A DNA stretch of 64,000 nucleotides from Phycisphaerae bacterium. Its GTDB lineage: Bacteria; Planctomycetota; Phycisphaerae; UBA1845. The notes beneath the pieces are model-generated. The model made no database searches. It saw only the letters and a list, made by a program, of their open reading frames with translations, and was not told the origin of the DNA. The DNA is taken from positions 1 to 64,000 of the forward strand of contig JAJDDT010000023.1 in NCBI GenBank assembly GCA_029260165.1, written 5' to 3'. The position numbers and the translations under genes were made by a program. Numbering within the stretch: the stretch's first letter is position 1; each line of letters begins with the position of its first letter. Of this stretch, positions 1-7,947 are shown piece by piece.

Positions 1-34
1 CCGGCCAATGGTGGGTGGGGGGGTGGTTTTGTTT

Positions 35-68
35 GGGGGGGGGGGGGTGGTTTCCCCCCCCCCCCCCC
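35..68. repeat. G-run / C-run inverted repeat
   Basis: Thirteen G (35-47), a short TGGTTT spacer, then fifteen C (54-68). The arms can fold into an all-GC hairpin, and each strand alone could form a G-quadruplex or i-motif. The preceding 20 bases are also G-rich. It lies upstream of polA in a stretch without a supported gene. It could be a real structure or an assembly artefact near a contig end. Confidence 0.6.
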
Positions 69-382
69 ACGACAACCAACCCCAAGGCCTGCAACCAGAC
101 GGAGGGACGTCGCTCGTGTGCAAATACTACCATGCAATGTCCAGCCTCGCGACAAAAAACCTGTGAGTTTTTCTAAAAACCTGACGCCTCGAACCTTTGT
201 TTATACCGCGCAGTGTCCACAAATACACCATTTATCGCGCCCAAATCAACCAAACCCACCGTTCGCCAAAAACGGCGCATCCATCGTGTCTTACGTTTCT
301 TCACAGGCTTGACATCGGCAAACCCTGCACACATTGACACCCTTGTCCAGCGTTCCTAAAGTGACCCCCACAACCGCGTCAC

Positions 383-391
383 TGCGATTCT
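383..391 (+). promoter_or_regulatory. Extended -10-like element for polA
   Basis: TGCGATTCT lies 7 nt before the polA ATG (399). There is no Shine-Dalgarno sequence. If it is a real extended -10, transcription would start at or next to the start codon, giving a leaderless mRNA. The rest of 70-398 shows no gene that I can support. Confidence 0.35.
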
Positions 392-398
392 CCGGACA

Positions 399-3182
399 AT
401 GACCAAAAACCTCTACATCGTTGACGGACACTACCAGATTTTCCGCGCCTACCACGCGCCTTACGCGCGACTCACCAGCCCCACCGGCGAACCCACCAAA
501 GCCGTCCACGCCTTCTGCGGCATTCTGTTCAGCCTCATCAAAAACCGAAAACCCGACTACCTCGCGATGGCCCTCGATCCCGGAGACGGAACCCTCTTCC
601 GCAAAAAGATCGACCCGGACTACAAAGCCAACCGCGAACCACCCCCCGAAGATTTCGCACCGCAAGCTGAACGAATTATCAGCATCATCACCGCCATGAA
701 CATCCCCACCCTCTGTCTGCCCGGTTACGAAGCAGACGATGTCCTCGCCACCGTCGCATACCAACTCGCCGACGAAGACCTCGACATCTACCTCGTCAGC
801 CGCGACAAAGACCTCGACCAACTCGTCACCGACCGCGTCAAACTCTACGACCCCGTCAAAAACGAGGTCGTCGATGCCGACACCATCCTCCGGAAAAAAG
901 GGTTCTCACCCACCCAGGCCATCGACGTCCAGACCCTAGTCGGCGACTCCACCGACAACATCCCGGGTGTTCACGGCATCGGACCCAAAACCGCCGCCAA
1001 ACTCATCAACAAGTATGGCTCCGCCCAGTCCGTCCTCGACCATGCCAACGAACTCACCCCCAAACAGAAGGAGCGCGTCCTCGAATTCACCGACCAACTC
1101 CCCATCACAAGACAACTCGTCACGTTGAAAAAAGACGTCCCCTTCGCGTTCGACCTCACCGCCGCCAAGTTCAACACCGCCCAACTTGAATCCGCACGCC
1201 CCATTTTCAAGGAACTCGCCTTCACGCGCATGATAGACCAGCTCAATCAGCTCACCGGCGTCGCACCGCAACTTTCCACCGCCGCGTTACAAACCAACAT
1301 CTCGCCATCCGTGACCGAAACCCCGCCCGGCATGCTCTTCGGCGACCCCACACCCTCGGACGACGCAACCCCTGCCGACATCATCGGCAACCACCACATC
1401 ATCGACACCGAAGACGATTTCGCCGCCTTCCTCGAAAAACTTCAAAAGCAAACCGCCTTCGCCTTCGACACCGAAACCACCTCACTCAACCCCGTCGATA
1501 CAAACCTCGTCGGCGTCGCCATCTCATGGAAATCAGGCGAAGGTTACTACATCCCCGTCCGAGGCGTCGGACAAACCCTGCCCGAATCACATGTCATCGA
1601 AAAACTGCGACCCATCTTCGAAAACCCCGACGTCAAAAAGGCGGGACACAACCTCAGGTTCGACATCGGCGTTATGCGACAAGCCGGCATCCGCACCAAA
1701 GGCATATGGTTCGACACACTCATCGCCAGCTTCGTCCTCCAGTCCGACCGACCCTCCCACGGTCTCAAAGCCCTCGCCCTCGACATCCTCAGCCACCGCA
1801 TGACCCCCATCACCGACCTCATAGGCCGCGGAAAAAACCAGATCACCATCGACAAGGTCGAGATCGCAAGGTCCGGACCCTACGCCGCCCAGGACGCCGA
1901 TTTCACATGGCGACTCGTCGAACACTTTGAACCGCAAATAGCCTCGTCGTCATTCAAACCACTCTTCGAGAACCTCGAAATGCCACTCGTCGAGGTGCTC
2001 GCCGACATGGAACACACCGGCGTCGCCCTCGACACCGGAATCCTCGACAACCTCAACGTATGGATCACCGACCGCGTTCAGGAACTGACCCACGAAATCC
2101 ACGACGAAGCAGGACACCCCTTCAACATCGATTCCACCAAACAACTGGCTGAGGTGCTTTTCGACGAGTTCAATCTCACCGTCGTCCGCAAGACCAAGAC
2201 GGGCAGATCCACCGACGCAGACACCCTGCAAACCCTGAACACCACCACCGACTGCCCCATTCCACCGCTCGTCCTCGAATACCGCGAACTCACCAAACTC
2301 CGCAGCACCTACATCGAAACCCTTCCCAAAATGGTCAGCCCCCGCACCGGACGCATCCACGCCTCCTTTCACCAAACCGGCGCGGTCACAGGAAGACTCT
2401 CCTCCAGCGACCCCAATCTCCAGAACATCCCCATCCGCACCGAAACCGGCAGACAAATCCGAAAAGCCTTCGTCGCGGAGTCAACCGAAAACATCCTCGT
2501 CGTAGCTGACTACTCCCAGATCGAACTCCGCGTCCTCGCCCATTTCTGCAAAGACACCGCCCTCACCCAGGCCTTCGTCGAAAATCAGGACATCCACGCC
2601 TCCGTCGCCGCACAGATCAACAACGTCCCCATCGAAGACGTCACCAGGGAACAACGATCCGCCGCAAAAGCCGTCAACTTCGGCATCGTCTACGGACAAT
2701 CCGCCTTCGGACTTTCCCGCAGCCTCGGAATCCCCCTCGCCGAAGCAAAAGACTTCATCGACAAATACTTCCTGCGTTACCCCGGCATCCGACATTTCAT
2801 CGACCAGGCCATCGCCGTCGCCCGCGCGCAAGGCTATGTCGAAACCATCCTCGGAAGACGTCGCAACATCCACGAACTACACTCGCGCAACAAACAGCAG
2901 GTCGCCCTCGGCGAGAGACTCGCAGTCAACACCGTCGTCCAGGGCAGTGCAGCCGACCTCATCAAGAAAGCCATGATCGACATCCACAAAACCCTCCGCG
3001 ACGAAAACCGCCCGTCTCAACTATTGATTCAGGTCCACGACGAACTGGTATTTGAAGTCCCGAAAAAACACGTCGAATCAGAAATGAAAATGATCACCGA
3101 CAAGATGTGCAACGCCATCCCCCTGAGCGTTCCCATCGCCATCGACATCCACCAGGGCCAAAACTGGCTCGAAAGCAAATAG
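399..3182 (+). CDS. polA: DNA polymerase I
   Basis: Replicative gap-filling and repair polymerase, full length at 927 aa, which is normal for the family. The N-terminal 5'-3' exonuclease shows VDGHYQIFRAY, GYEADD and GDSTDNIPG. The 3'-5' proofreading domain looks active because FDTETTSL, GHNLRFDI and YAAQDADFTW carry its acidic residues. The C-terminal polymerase domain has DYSQIELRVLAH, the O-helix RSAAKAVNFGIVYG, and QVHDELVFEV. Start: ATG 399 gives the expected family N-terminus. No Shine-Dalgarno is visible; a -10-like hexamer sits 7 nt upstream. Codons end mostly in C, unlike the G-rich codons of tsaD and its neighbours. The following genes are a separate restriction-modification cassette. 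Confidence 0.97.
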   Translation: MTKNLYIVDGHYQIFRAYHAPYARLTSPTGEPTKAVHAFCGILFSLIKNRKPDYLAMALDPGDGTLFRKKIDPDYKANREPPPEDFAPQAERIISIITAMNIPTLCLPGYEADDVLATVAYQLADEDLDIYLVSRDKDLDQLVTDRVKLYDPVKNEVVDADTILRKKGFSPTQAIDVQTLVGDSTDNIPGVHGIGPKTAAKLINKYGSAQSVLDHANELTPKQKERVLEFTDQLPITRQLVTLKKDVPFAFDLTAAKFNTAQLESARPIFKELAFTRMIDQLNQLTGVAPQLSTAALQTNISPSVTETPPGMLFGDPTPSDDATPADIIGNHHIIDTEDDFAAFLEKLQKQTAFAFDTETTSLNPVDTNLVGVAISWKSGEGYYIPVRGVGQTLPESHVIEKLRPIFENPDVKKAGHNLRFDIGVMRQAGIRTKGIWFDTLIASFVLQSDRPSHGLKALALDILSHRMTPITDLIGRGKNQITIDKVEIARSGPYAAQDADFTWRLVEHFEPQIASSSFKPLFENLEMPLVEVLADMEHTGVALDTGILDNLNVWITDRVQELTHEIHDEAGHPFNIDSTKQLAEVLFDEFNLTVVRKTKTGRSTDADTLQTLNTTTDCPIPPLVLEYRELTKLRSTYIETLPKMVSPRTGRIHASFHQTGAVTGRLSSSDPNLQNIPIRTETGRQIRKAFVAESTENILVVADYSQIELRVLAHFCKDTALTQAFVENQDIHASVAAQINNVPIEDVTREQRSAAKAVNFGIVYGQSAFGLSRSLGIPLAEAKDFIDKYFLRYPGIRHFIDQAIAVARAQGYVETILGRRRNIHELHSRNKQQVALGERLAVNTVVQGSAADLIKKAMIDIHKTLRDENRPSQLLIQVHDELVFEVPKKHVESEMKMITDKMCNAIPLSVPIAIDIHQGQNWLESK

Positions 3183-3309
3183 AGCGAGCATCAGGGAGTT
3201 TCCTGTCTGATTTGTTTGCAAGGTCGTGTGGTTCACGCTCGCGTCACGCGGTCTTGCAACGCCGTGCTGCAATCAATGCGGTCCCGTGGATGACTTCCAC
3301 CGCGACTAT

Positions 3310-3318
3310 TGCTACAAT
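3310..3318 (+). promoter_or_regulatory. Extended -10 promoter element of the restriction-modification cassette
   Basis: TGCTACAAT (TGn plus TACAAT) lies 8 nt before the methyltransferase ATG at 3327. The -35 region is poor. The predicted transcription start falls at about the ATG, so the message may be leaderless. The TTG at 3309 proposed by the ORF track would lie inside this element and is unlikely to be used. Confidence 0.45.
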
Positions 3319-3326
3319 CTCCGGCC

Positions 3327-4295
3327 ATGCGATCGAAGAGAAAGACACCGCAGGCCAAATCCCTCCGTTCATCGCCGGTTAGCACAACGAAATCGTCGAC
3401 GAGCAGTGTCGCCAACCGGCGACAGAGCACCCCACCACCCATCACCGGACTCAACGGTCGACGAAAACTCATAGCGTTCGGTTGGTATGGTGGTAAGTTC
3501 TCACATCTAAATTGGCTGTTGCCTTTGTTGCCGGAATGCCACCATTATTGCGAACCTTTTGCCGGATCGGGTGCCGTCCTGCTGAATAGGATCTCGTCTC
3601 CAGTCGAAACATACAACGATCTTGATGGCGAGGTTTGCAATTTCTTTCGCGTGTTGAGGGATGAAAAGAACCAACTGGTAGAGTCGATTGGGCTGACCCC
3701 GTTCTCTCGCGAGGAATTCTCCATTGCATGTGCTCTGGATCCGGACCAGTCGCCTCTGGAAAGGGCACGGCGGTTCTACGTCCGTGCCCGGCAGGTGCGG
3801 ACCGGACTCGCACAAACTGCGAGCGTTGGTCGCTGGGCTAACTGCAAGAACACGAGTCGCGCCGGAATGAGCGGCGTGGTAAGTCGCTGGCTTGGTGCGA
3901 TCGAGGCCTTGCCCGAAATCGCTGACCGCCTCATCCGTGTGCAAATTGAAAATCGACCTGCAGCCGATGTTATTCGCCTTTACGACTCAAAAGACACTCT
4001 GTTTTATTGCGATCCGCCCTATGTGCATGATACGCGAGGGGACTCAAAGGCGTACGGCCACGAAATGACCGACGAACAGCATGGGGAGCTTGCGGATGTG
4101 CTGAATTCTGTCGTTGGGATGGTCGCGTTTTCCAACTACGAATGCGAATTGATCGACAAGCTTTACCCGGCGAGACGATGGCGAAAAATCGTAGCGCCCG
4201 AGCGGGTAATCCATTCGACGAAAGATACGCGGCGTGAAGTGGTCTGGGCCAACTACGGCCCCGACCGAACAGCTTCATCGGGATTGCTCTGGTAA
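3327..4295 (+). CDS. D12-class DNA adenine-N6 methyltransferase (modification subunit)
   Basis: Transfers a methyl group from S-adenosylmethionine to adenine in DNA, presumably protecting the host from the nuclease encoded 8 nt downstream. The SAM-binding motif FAGSGAV follows the D12-type N-terminus FGWYGGKFSHLNWLLPLLP. The catalytic motif is DPPY in LFYCDPPYVHDTR. The first ~45 residues are basic and low in complexity, so the folded protein may begin near GRRKLIAFGWYGG. I chose ATG 3327 over TTG 3309 because of the -10 element. Codon use is less biased than in polA, which fits horizontal transfer. Target sequence unknown. Confidence 0.9.
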   Translation: MRSKRKTPQAKSLRSSPVSTTKSSTSSVANRRQSTPPPITGLNGRRKLIAFGWYGGKFSHLNWLLPLLPECHHYCEPFAGSGAVLLNRISSPVETYNDLDGEVCNFFRVLRDEKNQLVESIGLTPFSREEFSIACALDPDQSPLERARRFYVRARQVRTGLAQTASVGRWANCKNTSRAGMSGVVSRWLGAIEALPEIADRLIRVQIENRPAADVIRLYDSKDTLFYCDPPYVHDTRGDSKAYGHEMTDEQHGELADVLNSVVGMVAFSNYECELIDKLYPARRWRKIVAPERVIHSTKDTRREVVWANYGPDRTASSGLLW

Positions 4296-4303
4296 GGACC
4301 GCA

Positions 4304-5428
4304 ATGCCTGATCCACAGGAAATCCTCGATGCTGCACTTGAAGAAGCTACAGGCCTCGGAGCCAACTCCTTCATAGCTGATGGTGCCATTACGGAGCGAA
4401 TCGAGTTCGTCTGTCGTTGCCGTGCGAATCGTTCCGCAGCCCGGCTGATTCTGTCTTGCATGCTCGCAAAGATCCACCAACCTGATATTGATCCACGCAA
4501 GCCCTACACCAGGATAGGTAGTGACGATGCGTTCTCAGGTCGGACGTATGATGAACAGTATCTTTCGCATTTCATATCGGTCCATCGACTACCATGCAAC
4601 AGCACAACGGTGTTCCTCACGCCTGCGCTCCGGAATCGGAATATGGCGTTGACGATAGGGCTGGATTTGGTCGGACGCCCACCCGAAGTTTACGAAAAGA
4701 CGCTCCAAACGCTGGACGACGTAGCCAATGCCCGCGTGCCCGCTGCACAAGTCCTTACTGAAACCATCCGAGTGTTGATTCTCATCCGCGACGAAAAGCT
4801 GGCGAGAATCATGACGCTTCTTCGCGAATTGCGCCGTGACGAGGGTATTCTCCCACTTTCGTCAGAGGGAATCGTCAACCTTTTGTCGCAGCACCTTGCA
4901 TGTAGAAACAGTAGCCGCCTGTCCGTCCTTATTGTGGCCGCAGCCTATCAAGCAGTGTCAGGGCAACTTGGGGAGGAGGCGAAGGTCTTGCAGGGACACC
5001 TGTCCGCCGATGAGCAGAGCGGCGCGACAGGCGATGTGGAAATCTGTATGGCAAACGACGACCGAGTCGTGACAACATACGAAATGAAGGCGAGGCGGGT
5101 GACACGATCAGATATCGATCGTGCCCTGCAGAAAATCGCCGGGCTTGAACCACCCGTTGACAATTACATCTTCATCACGACTGATCGCATCGACGAGGAT
5201 GTGTGTGAATACGCACGCACTATCTATGAACAAACGAATGGGACTGAATTGGTGATACTCGACTGCATCGGTTTCATTCGGCACTTCCTACATCTGTTCC
5301 ACCGCCTTCGAATCGAATTCATCGATGCCTATCAGGAGTTGGTACTCGCCGAGCCTGACAGCGCTGTCAACCAGCCACTCAAAGAATCGCTTCTAACGCT
5401 TCGGCAAGCGGCGGAATCAGAAGAGTAA
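4304..5428 (+). CDS. SacI-family type II restriction endonuclease
   Basis: Predicted to cut unmethylated DNA. Family assignment rests on several blocks I recognise from SacI-family enzymes: DPRKPYTRIG, SGRTYDEQYLSHF, PCNSTTVFLTPALRNRN, LVGRPPEVY, SRLSVLIVAAAYQAVSGQLGEE and GDVEICMANDDRVVTTYEMKARRV, then DNYIFITTDRID and LDCIGFIRHFLHLFHRLR. The acidic/lysine stretch DVEI...YEMKAR looks like the catalytic core of a PD-(D/E)XK-type nuclease (inference). Length 374 aa with no disruption. It follows the methyltransferase by 8 nt with AAGGA before the ATG, so the two are very likely co-transcribed. The prototype cuts GAGCTC; whether this one does is untested. Confidence 0.85.
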   Translation: MPDPQEILDAALEEATGLGANSFIADGAITERIEFVCRCRANRSAARLILSCMLAKIHQPDIDPRKPYTRIGSDDAFSGRTYDEQYLSHFISVHRLPCNSTTVFLTPALRNRNMALTIGLDLVGRPPEVYEKTLQTLDDVANARVPAAQVLTETIRVLILIRDEKLARIMTLLRELRRDEGILPLSSEGIVNLLSQHLACRNSSRLSVLIVAAAYQAVSGQLGEEAKVLQGHLSADEQSGATGDVEICMANDDRVVTTYEMKARRVTRSDIDRALQKIAGLEPPVDNYIFITTDRIDEDVCEYARTIYEQTNGTELVILDCIGFIRHFLHLFHRLRIEFIDAYQELVLAEPDSAVNQPLKESLLTLRQAAESEE

Positions 5429-5610
5429 TTCTTATTCCTGGAAACTGCCGCTTATTCGCAAACGATAGGGCAGGTGCTCGCACCAGCCGCCACCATCAAC
5501 CGCGCGCTTCGACACGGGCGCCCCATCGCCTCACCGTCGGGGGTGTCGATTCGATGGATACCGACAAAACCCCACCCCGAAACCGCCAACCAACGTCAAC
5601 CCGAAACCAG

Positions 5611-5640
5611 TCAATGTAGCGTCACCCCTCGTGGGTGACG
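5611..5640. repeat. REP-like palindromic element, copy 1
   Basis: TCAATGTAGC followed by GTCACCC-ctcgt-GGGTGAC, a 7-bp hairpin. The same TSAATGTAGC head plus a GTCACCC/GGGTGAC-type hairpin recurs at 60507-60537 and in degraded form at 32619-32645. All three are intergenic. The rest of 5429-5708 shows nothing else that I can support. Confidence 0.6.
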
Positions 5641-5708
5641 GGAAGGCAAAACCATCAATCGCCAATCAACCGCGCCCAAGGGCAGAAAGAACGCAACAAG
5701 AGGTAACC

Positions 5709-6104
5709 TCATTCATCATGGACGACCTCATGACCAACCTCGTCCACCCGTCCACGAACCGCTCGCACAACAATCGCGGTCAATCCCGCCAACAACACCG
5801 CAAACGGAGTTACCATCAGAAACATCAACACCCCCCCGTACGAAGCCGATCCCAACGAAAAGCCCATCAACGCCGCAGCGCACGAGTACCCGACGAACCA
5901 TCCGAACACAATCAAACCAACAGGCCAGACGTCGGAGAACCACGTCCGCCGACACCTGCTCGACGAGTAAACGATCAGCAAACCACCACCGATCATCGAA
6001 ACCAAAACCGACGAGTCCCGGGGCAGCCCCACAAGCCTCGCCAACAACGACAACGGAAAAATCGCAACCCCCAACCCAAACGCAATCCAAAAGAGTCGTT
6101 TCAC
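5709..6104 (-). CDS. Multi-pass membrane protein, paralog of the upstream gene
   Basis: Unknown function. About 131 aa with four hydrophobic segments beginning at FWIAFGLGVAIFPLSLLARLVG. It aligns along its length with the product of 6101..6532: IAFGLGVA/IAFGLGIA, LLIVYSSSRCRR/LIIHSASRRN, and FAVLLAGLTAIVVRAVRG/FAIAMFTILVVRIVDG. So this is a tandem duplication. I moved the start from ATG 6167 to GTG 6104, because that GTG overlaps the upstream TGA as GTGA and GGGAG/GGGG lies just before it. This arrangement indicates translational coupling. Confidence 0.6.
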   Translation of the reverse strand: MKRLFWIAFGLGVAIFPLSLLARLVGLPRDSSVLVSMIGGGLLIVYSSSRCRRTWFSDVWPVGLIVFGWFVGYSCAAALMGFSLGSASYGGVLMFLMVTPFAVLLAGLTAIVVRAVRGRVDEVGHEVVHDE

Positions 6105-6532
6105 AATTCCCCACGCTCCCGACAATGACGCTCCAATCCAATGATACAGTAACCGCAAGCGCCACACGCCCCACTGATTTTCTCATCCGGCCCATCGACA
6201 ATCCGCACGACCAGAATCGTAAACATCGCTATCGCAAACCCGGGCAGACTAAACAACAACAGGTACCCGAGTGTCCAGCCAATCGGCTCAGATGGATGAG
6301 TGATGTCGCCACGAGCCCCCAACAAACCCGCCGAAAATCCGAGCAGAATCGGAACAAACAGCAACATTTTCGCCGCATAGGAATGATTGCGCCGGCTCGC
6401 TGAATGAATGATCAAACCCGCCGTCCCTATGAGCGAAATAGTTGACAGAACAGAGCTCGCAATCCCAAGCCCAAACGCAATGGCAAAATACCACACCACC
6501 CCATTGCACATCCATCGCCTGCCGGCATCCAT
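6101..6532 (-). CDS. Multi-pass membrane protein with degenerate zinc-ribbon tail
   Basis: First gene of the tandem pair, about 143 aa from ATG 6532, which has GGAG 7 nt upstream; ATG 6511 is an alternative. Four hydrophobic segments (YFAIAFGLGIASSVLSTISLIG; MLLFVPILLGFSAGLLG; LGYLLLFSLPGFAIAMFTILVV). The C-terminus CGACGYCIIGLERHCRERGEL looks like a decayed version of the CxxCGYDLxG...CPECG ribbon found intact at 8521..9009. Expression probably starts in the region divergent from tsaD. Function unknown. Confidence 0.6.
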   Translation of the reverse strand: MDAGRRWMCNGVVWYFAIAFGLGIASSVLSTISLIGTAGLIIHSASRRNHSYAAKMLLFVPILLGFSAGLLGARGDITHPSEPIGWTLGYLLLFSLPGFAIAMFTILVVRIVDGPDEKISGACGACGYCIIGLERHCRERGEL

Positions 6533-6718
6533 ACTCCTGCTCCACGACCAACGAACCAACCCCCATATTCTAGCCGCCCCAGGCTCCTGCGACCCGATTC
6601 CGCACCCGCGCCAGCCAAAATTAAAGTCACGCCACGCCTCACCCCCCGTAGCCACCGTGCAAACAGGCGCTCACCTCAAAAAAAAGTTCGATCACCCGGC
6701 GCGTACTTATGGGTAGAG

Positions 6719-6739
6719 AGGAGGTGACCCAATGTCACC
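6719..6739 (+). promoter_or_regulatory. Perfect Shine-Dalgarno inside a hairpin, upstream of tsaD
   Basis: AGGAGGTGA (6719-6727) is fully complementary to the 16S 3' end and lies 7 nt before an ATG at 6732. That ATG is in frame with tsaD and would add 54 residues. GGTGAC (6723-6728) pairs with GTCACC (6734-6739), so the Shine-Dalgarno and the ATG would sit in a hairpin. The remaining 6533-6893 is otherwise a divergent intergenic region. Confidence 0.4.
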
Positions 6740-6878
6740 CACCACCACAACCACACAACGCACCATCTTCACCCGCATCCTCCTCACCCTCGCAACCACC
6801 GCCCCAACCATTGGACACCTGCCAACCAACACTGCATCAGAGAGGACCACGGCGTGGATGGATGGGGGATTGGCTGGG

Positions 6879-6887
6879 TGTTATGAT
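6879..6887 (+). promoter_or_regulatory. Extended -10 element for tsaD
   Basis: TGTTATGAT (TGn plus TATGAT) lies 6 nt before the tsaD core ATG at 6894, with no Shine-Dalgarno. This fits leaderless transcription from 6894. Confidence 0.45.
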
Positions 6888-6893
6888 CCTTTC

Positions 6894-7907
6894 ATGGCGA
6901 CGATACTTGGGATCGAGACGTCCTGTGATGAGACGGCGGCGGCGGTTGTGGTGGACGGTGTGCGCGTGCTGTCGAACGTGGTGGCTTCGCAGATTGATCT
7001 TCATGCGAAGTATGGCGGGGTCGTGCCTGAGATTGCTTCTCGGGCGCACATCGAGCGGATGGACGGGGTGATTGCTGAGGCGCTCGAGCGGGCGGATTGT
7101 GCGAGTGATGACATTGATGCGATTGCGGTGACGTGCAAGCCAGGCCTTGTGGGGTCGTTGCTGATTGGCGTCACGGCTGCCAAGACGCTCGCGTGGGCGT
7201 GGGGCAAGCCTCTGGTGGGCGTGGATCATGTGCGGGCGCATGTGGTGAGTCCCGCAATCGGGCTGGATGAATCGCCCTGGCCTTGTGTGGGGTTGGTGGT
7301 TTCCGGTGGGCACACGTCTTTGTATCGGGTTTCAGATTTGGACACGATCGAGCTGTTGGGGCAGACGACGGATGACGCAGCCGGTGAGGCGTTTGACAAG
7401 GTGGCGACGATTCTGGATCTGCCGTATCCGGGCGGGCCTCACATTGATCGGTTGGCCAAGGTTGGTGATGCGTCGCGGGTTCGGTTTCCCCGGACGATGT
7501 TGGGCAAGGAATCTTTGGACTTTTCGTTTTCGGGAATAAAGACAGCCGTCCTGTATCATGTGCATGGTTCGGGGAAAACGAGCGGTGGGTTGGAAAAGCT
7601 GAGCGAGCAGGAAGTGGCTGACGTGGCTGCGAGTTTTCAAGCGGCGGTGGTTGATGTCCTGGTGAAAAAGACGATGCGCGCACTGGATGCGACGGGGTTG
7701 GAGTCGGTAGCGGTTTCGGGTGGTGTGGCTGCCAATTCGGGATTGCGAGCGGGGATGGACGCGGCTTGTGCGGAGCGTGGTGTTCGGTTTTTCGCGGCGG
7801 AATTGGCGTATTGCGGGGACAATGGCGCGATGATTGCGGCGTTGGGGGATCACGAGTTTGCCCGTGGTCGCGTGGCGGACCTGGCGTTGGATGCGTCGCC
7901 GCGTTGA
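6894..7907 (+). CDS. tsaD: tRNA threonylcarbamoyladenosine transferase (Kae1/Gcp family)
   Basis: Completes t6A37 synthesis on ANN-decoding tRNAs with TsaB and TsaE; cytoplasmic, essential in most bacteria. 337 aa, the usual length. Motifs: GIETSCDETAAAVV (ASKHA nucleotide fold), KPGLVGSLLIGV, the metal-binding HVRAH, VSGGHTSLY, and near the C-terminus SGGVAANSGLR and CGDNGAMIA. I chose ATG 6894 because it gives the canonical MATILGIETSCDE start. An in-frame ATG at 6732 with a perfect Shine-Dalgarno would add a Thr-rich 54-residue extension (391 aa in total). The gene is G-rich, and base composition switches sharply at its 5' end. Confidence 0.96.
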   Translation: MATILGIETSCDETAAAVVVDGVRVLSNVVASQIDLHAKYGGVVPEIASRAHIERMDGVIAEALERADCASDDIDAIAVTCKPGLVGSLLIGVTAAKTLAWAWGKPLVGVDHVRAHVVSPAIGLDESPWPCVGLVVSGGHTSLYRVSDLDTIELLGQTTDDAAGEAFDKVATILDLPYPGGPHIDRLAKVGDASRVRFPRTMLGKESLDFSFSGIKTAVLYHVHGSGKTSGGLEKLSEQEVADVAASFQAAVVDVLVKKTMRALDATGLESVAVSGGVAANSGLRAGMDAACAERGVRFFAAELAYCGDNGAMIAALGDHEFARGRVADLALDASPR

Positions 7908-7933
7908 GGTGCGGCGCTTGCATCATTTGCGCG

Positions 7934-7939
7934 TATAAA
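7934..7939 (+). promoter_or_regulatory. -10-like hexamer upstream of the interrupted zinc-ribbon gene
   Basis: TATAAA ends 8 nt before ATG 7948. There is no Shine-Dalgarno. This is the same leaderless-type spacing seen at polA, tsaD, the methyltransferase and 59297. Confidence 0.35.
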
Positions 7940-7947
7940 CCGATGGT

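Noticed and set aside
5631-6128. 165-aa plus-strand ORF
   Set aside because: Antisense to the membrane-protein gene pair. Low complexity (Gln/Arg/His-rich), whereas the minus-strand frame has clear membrane segments and a paralog.
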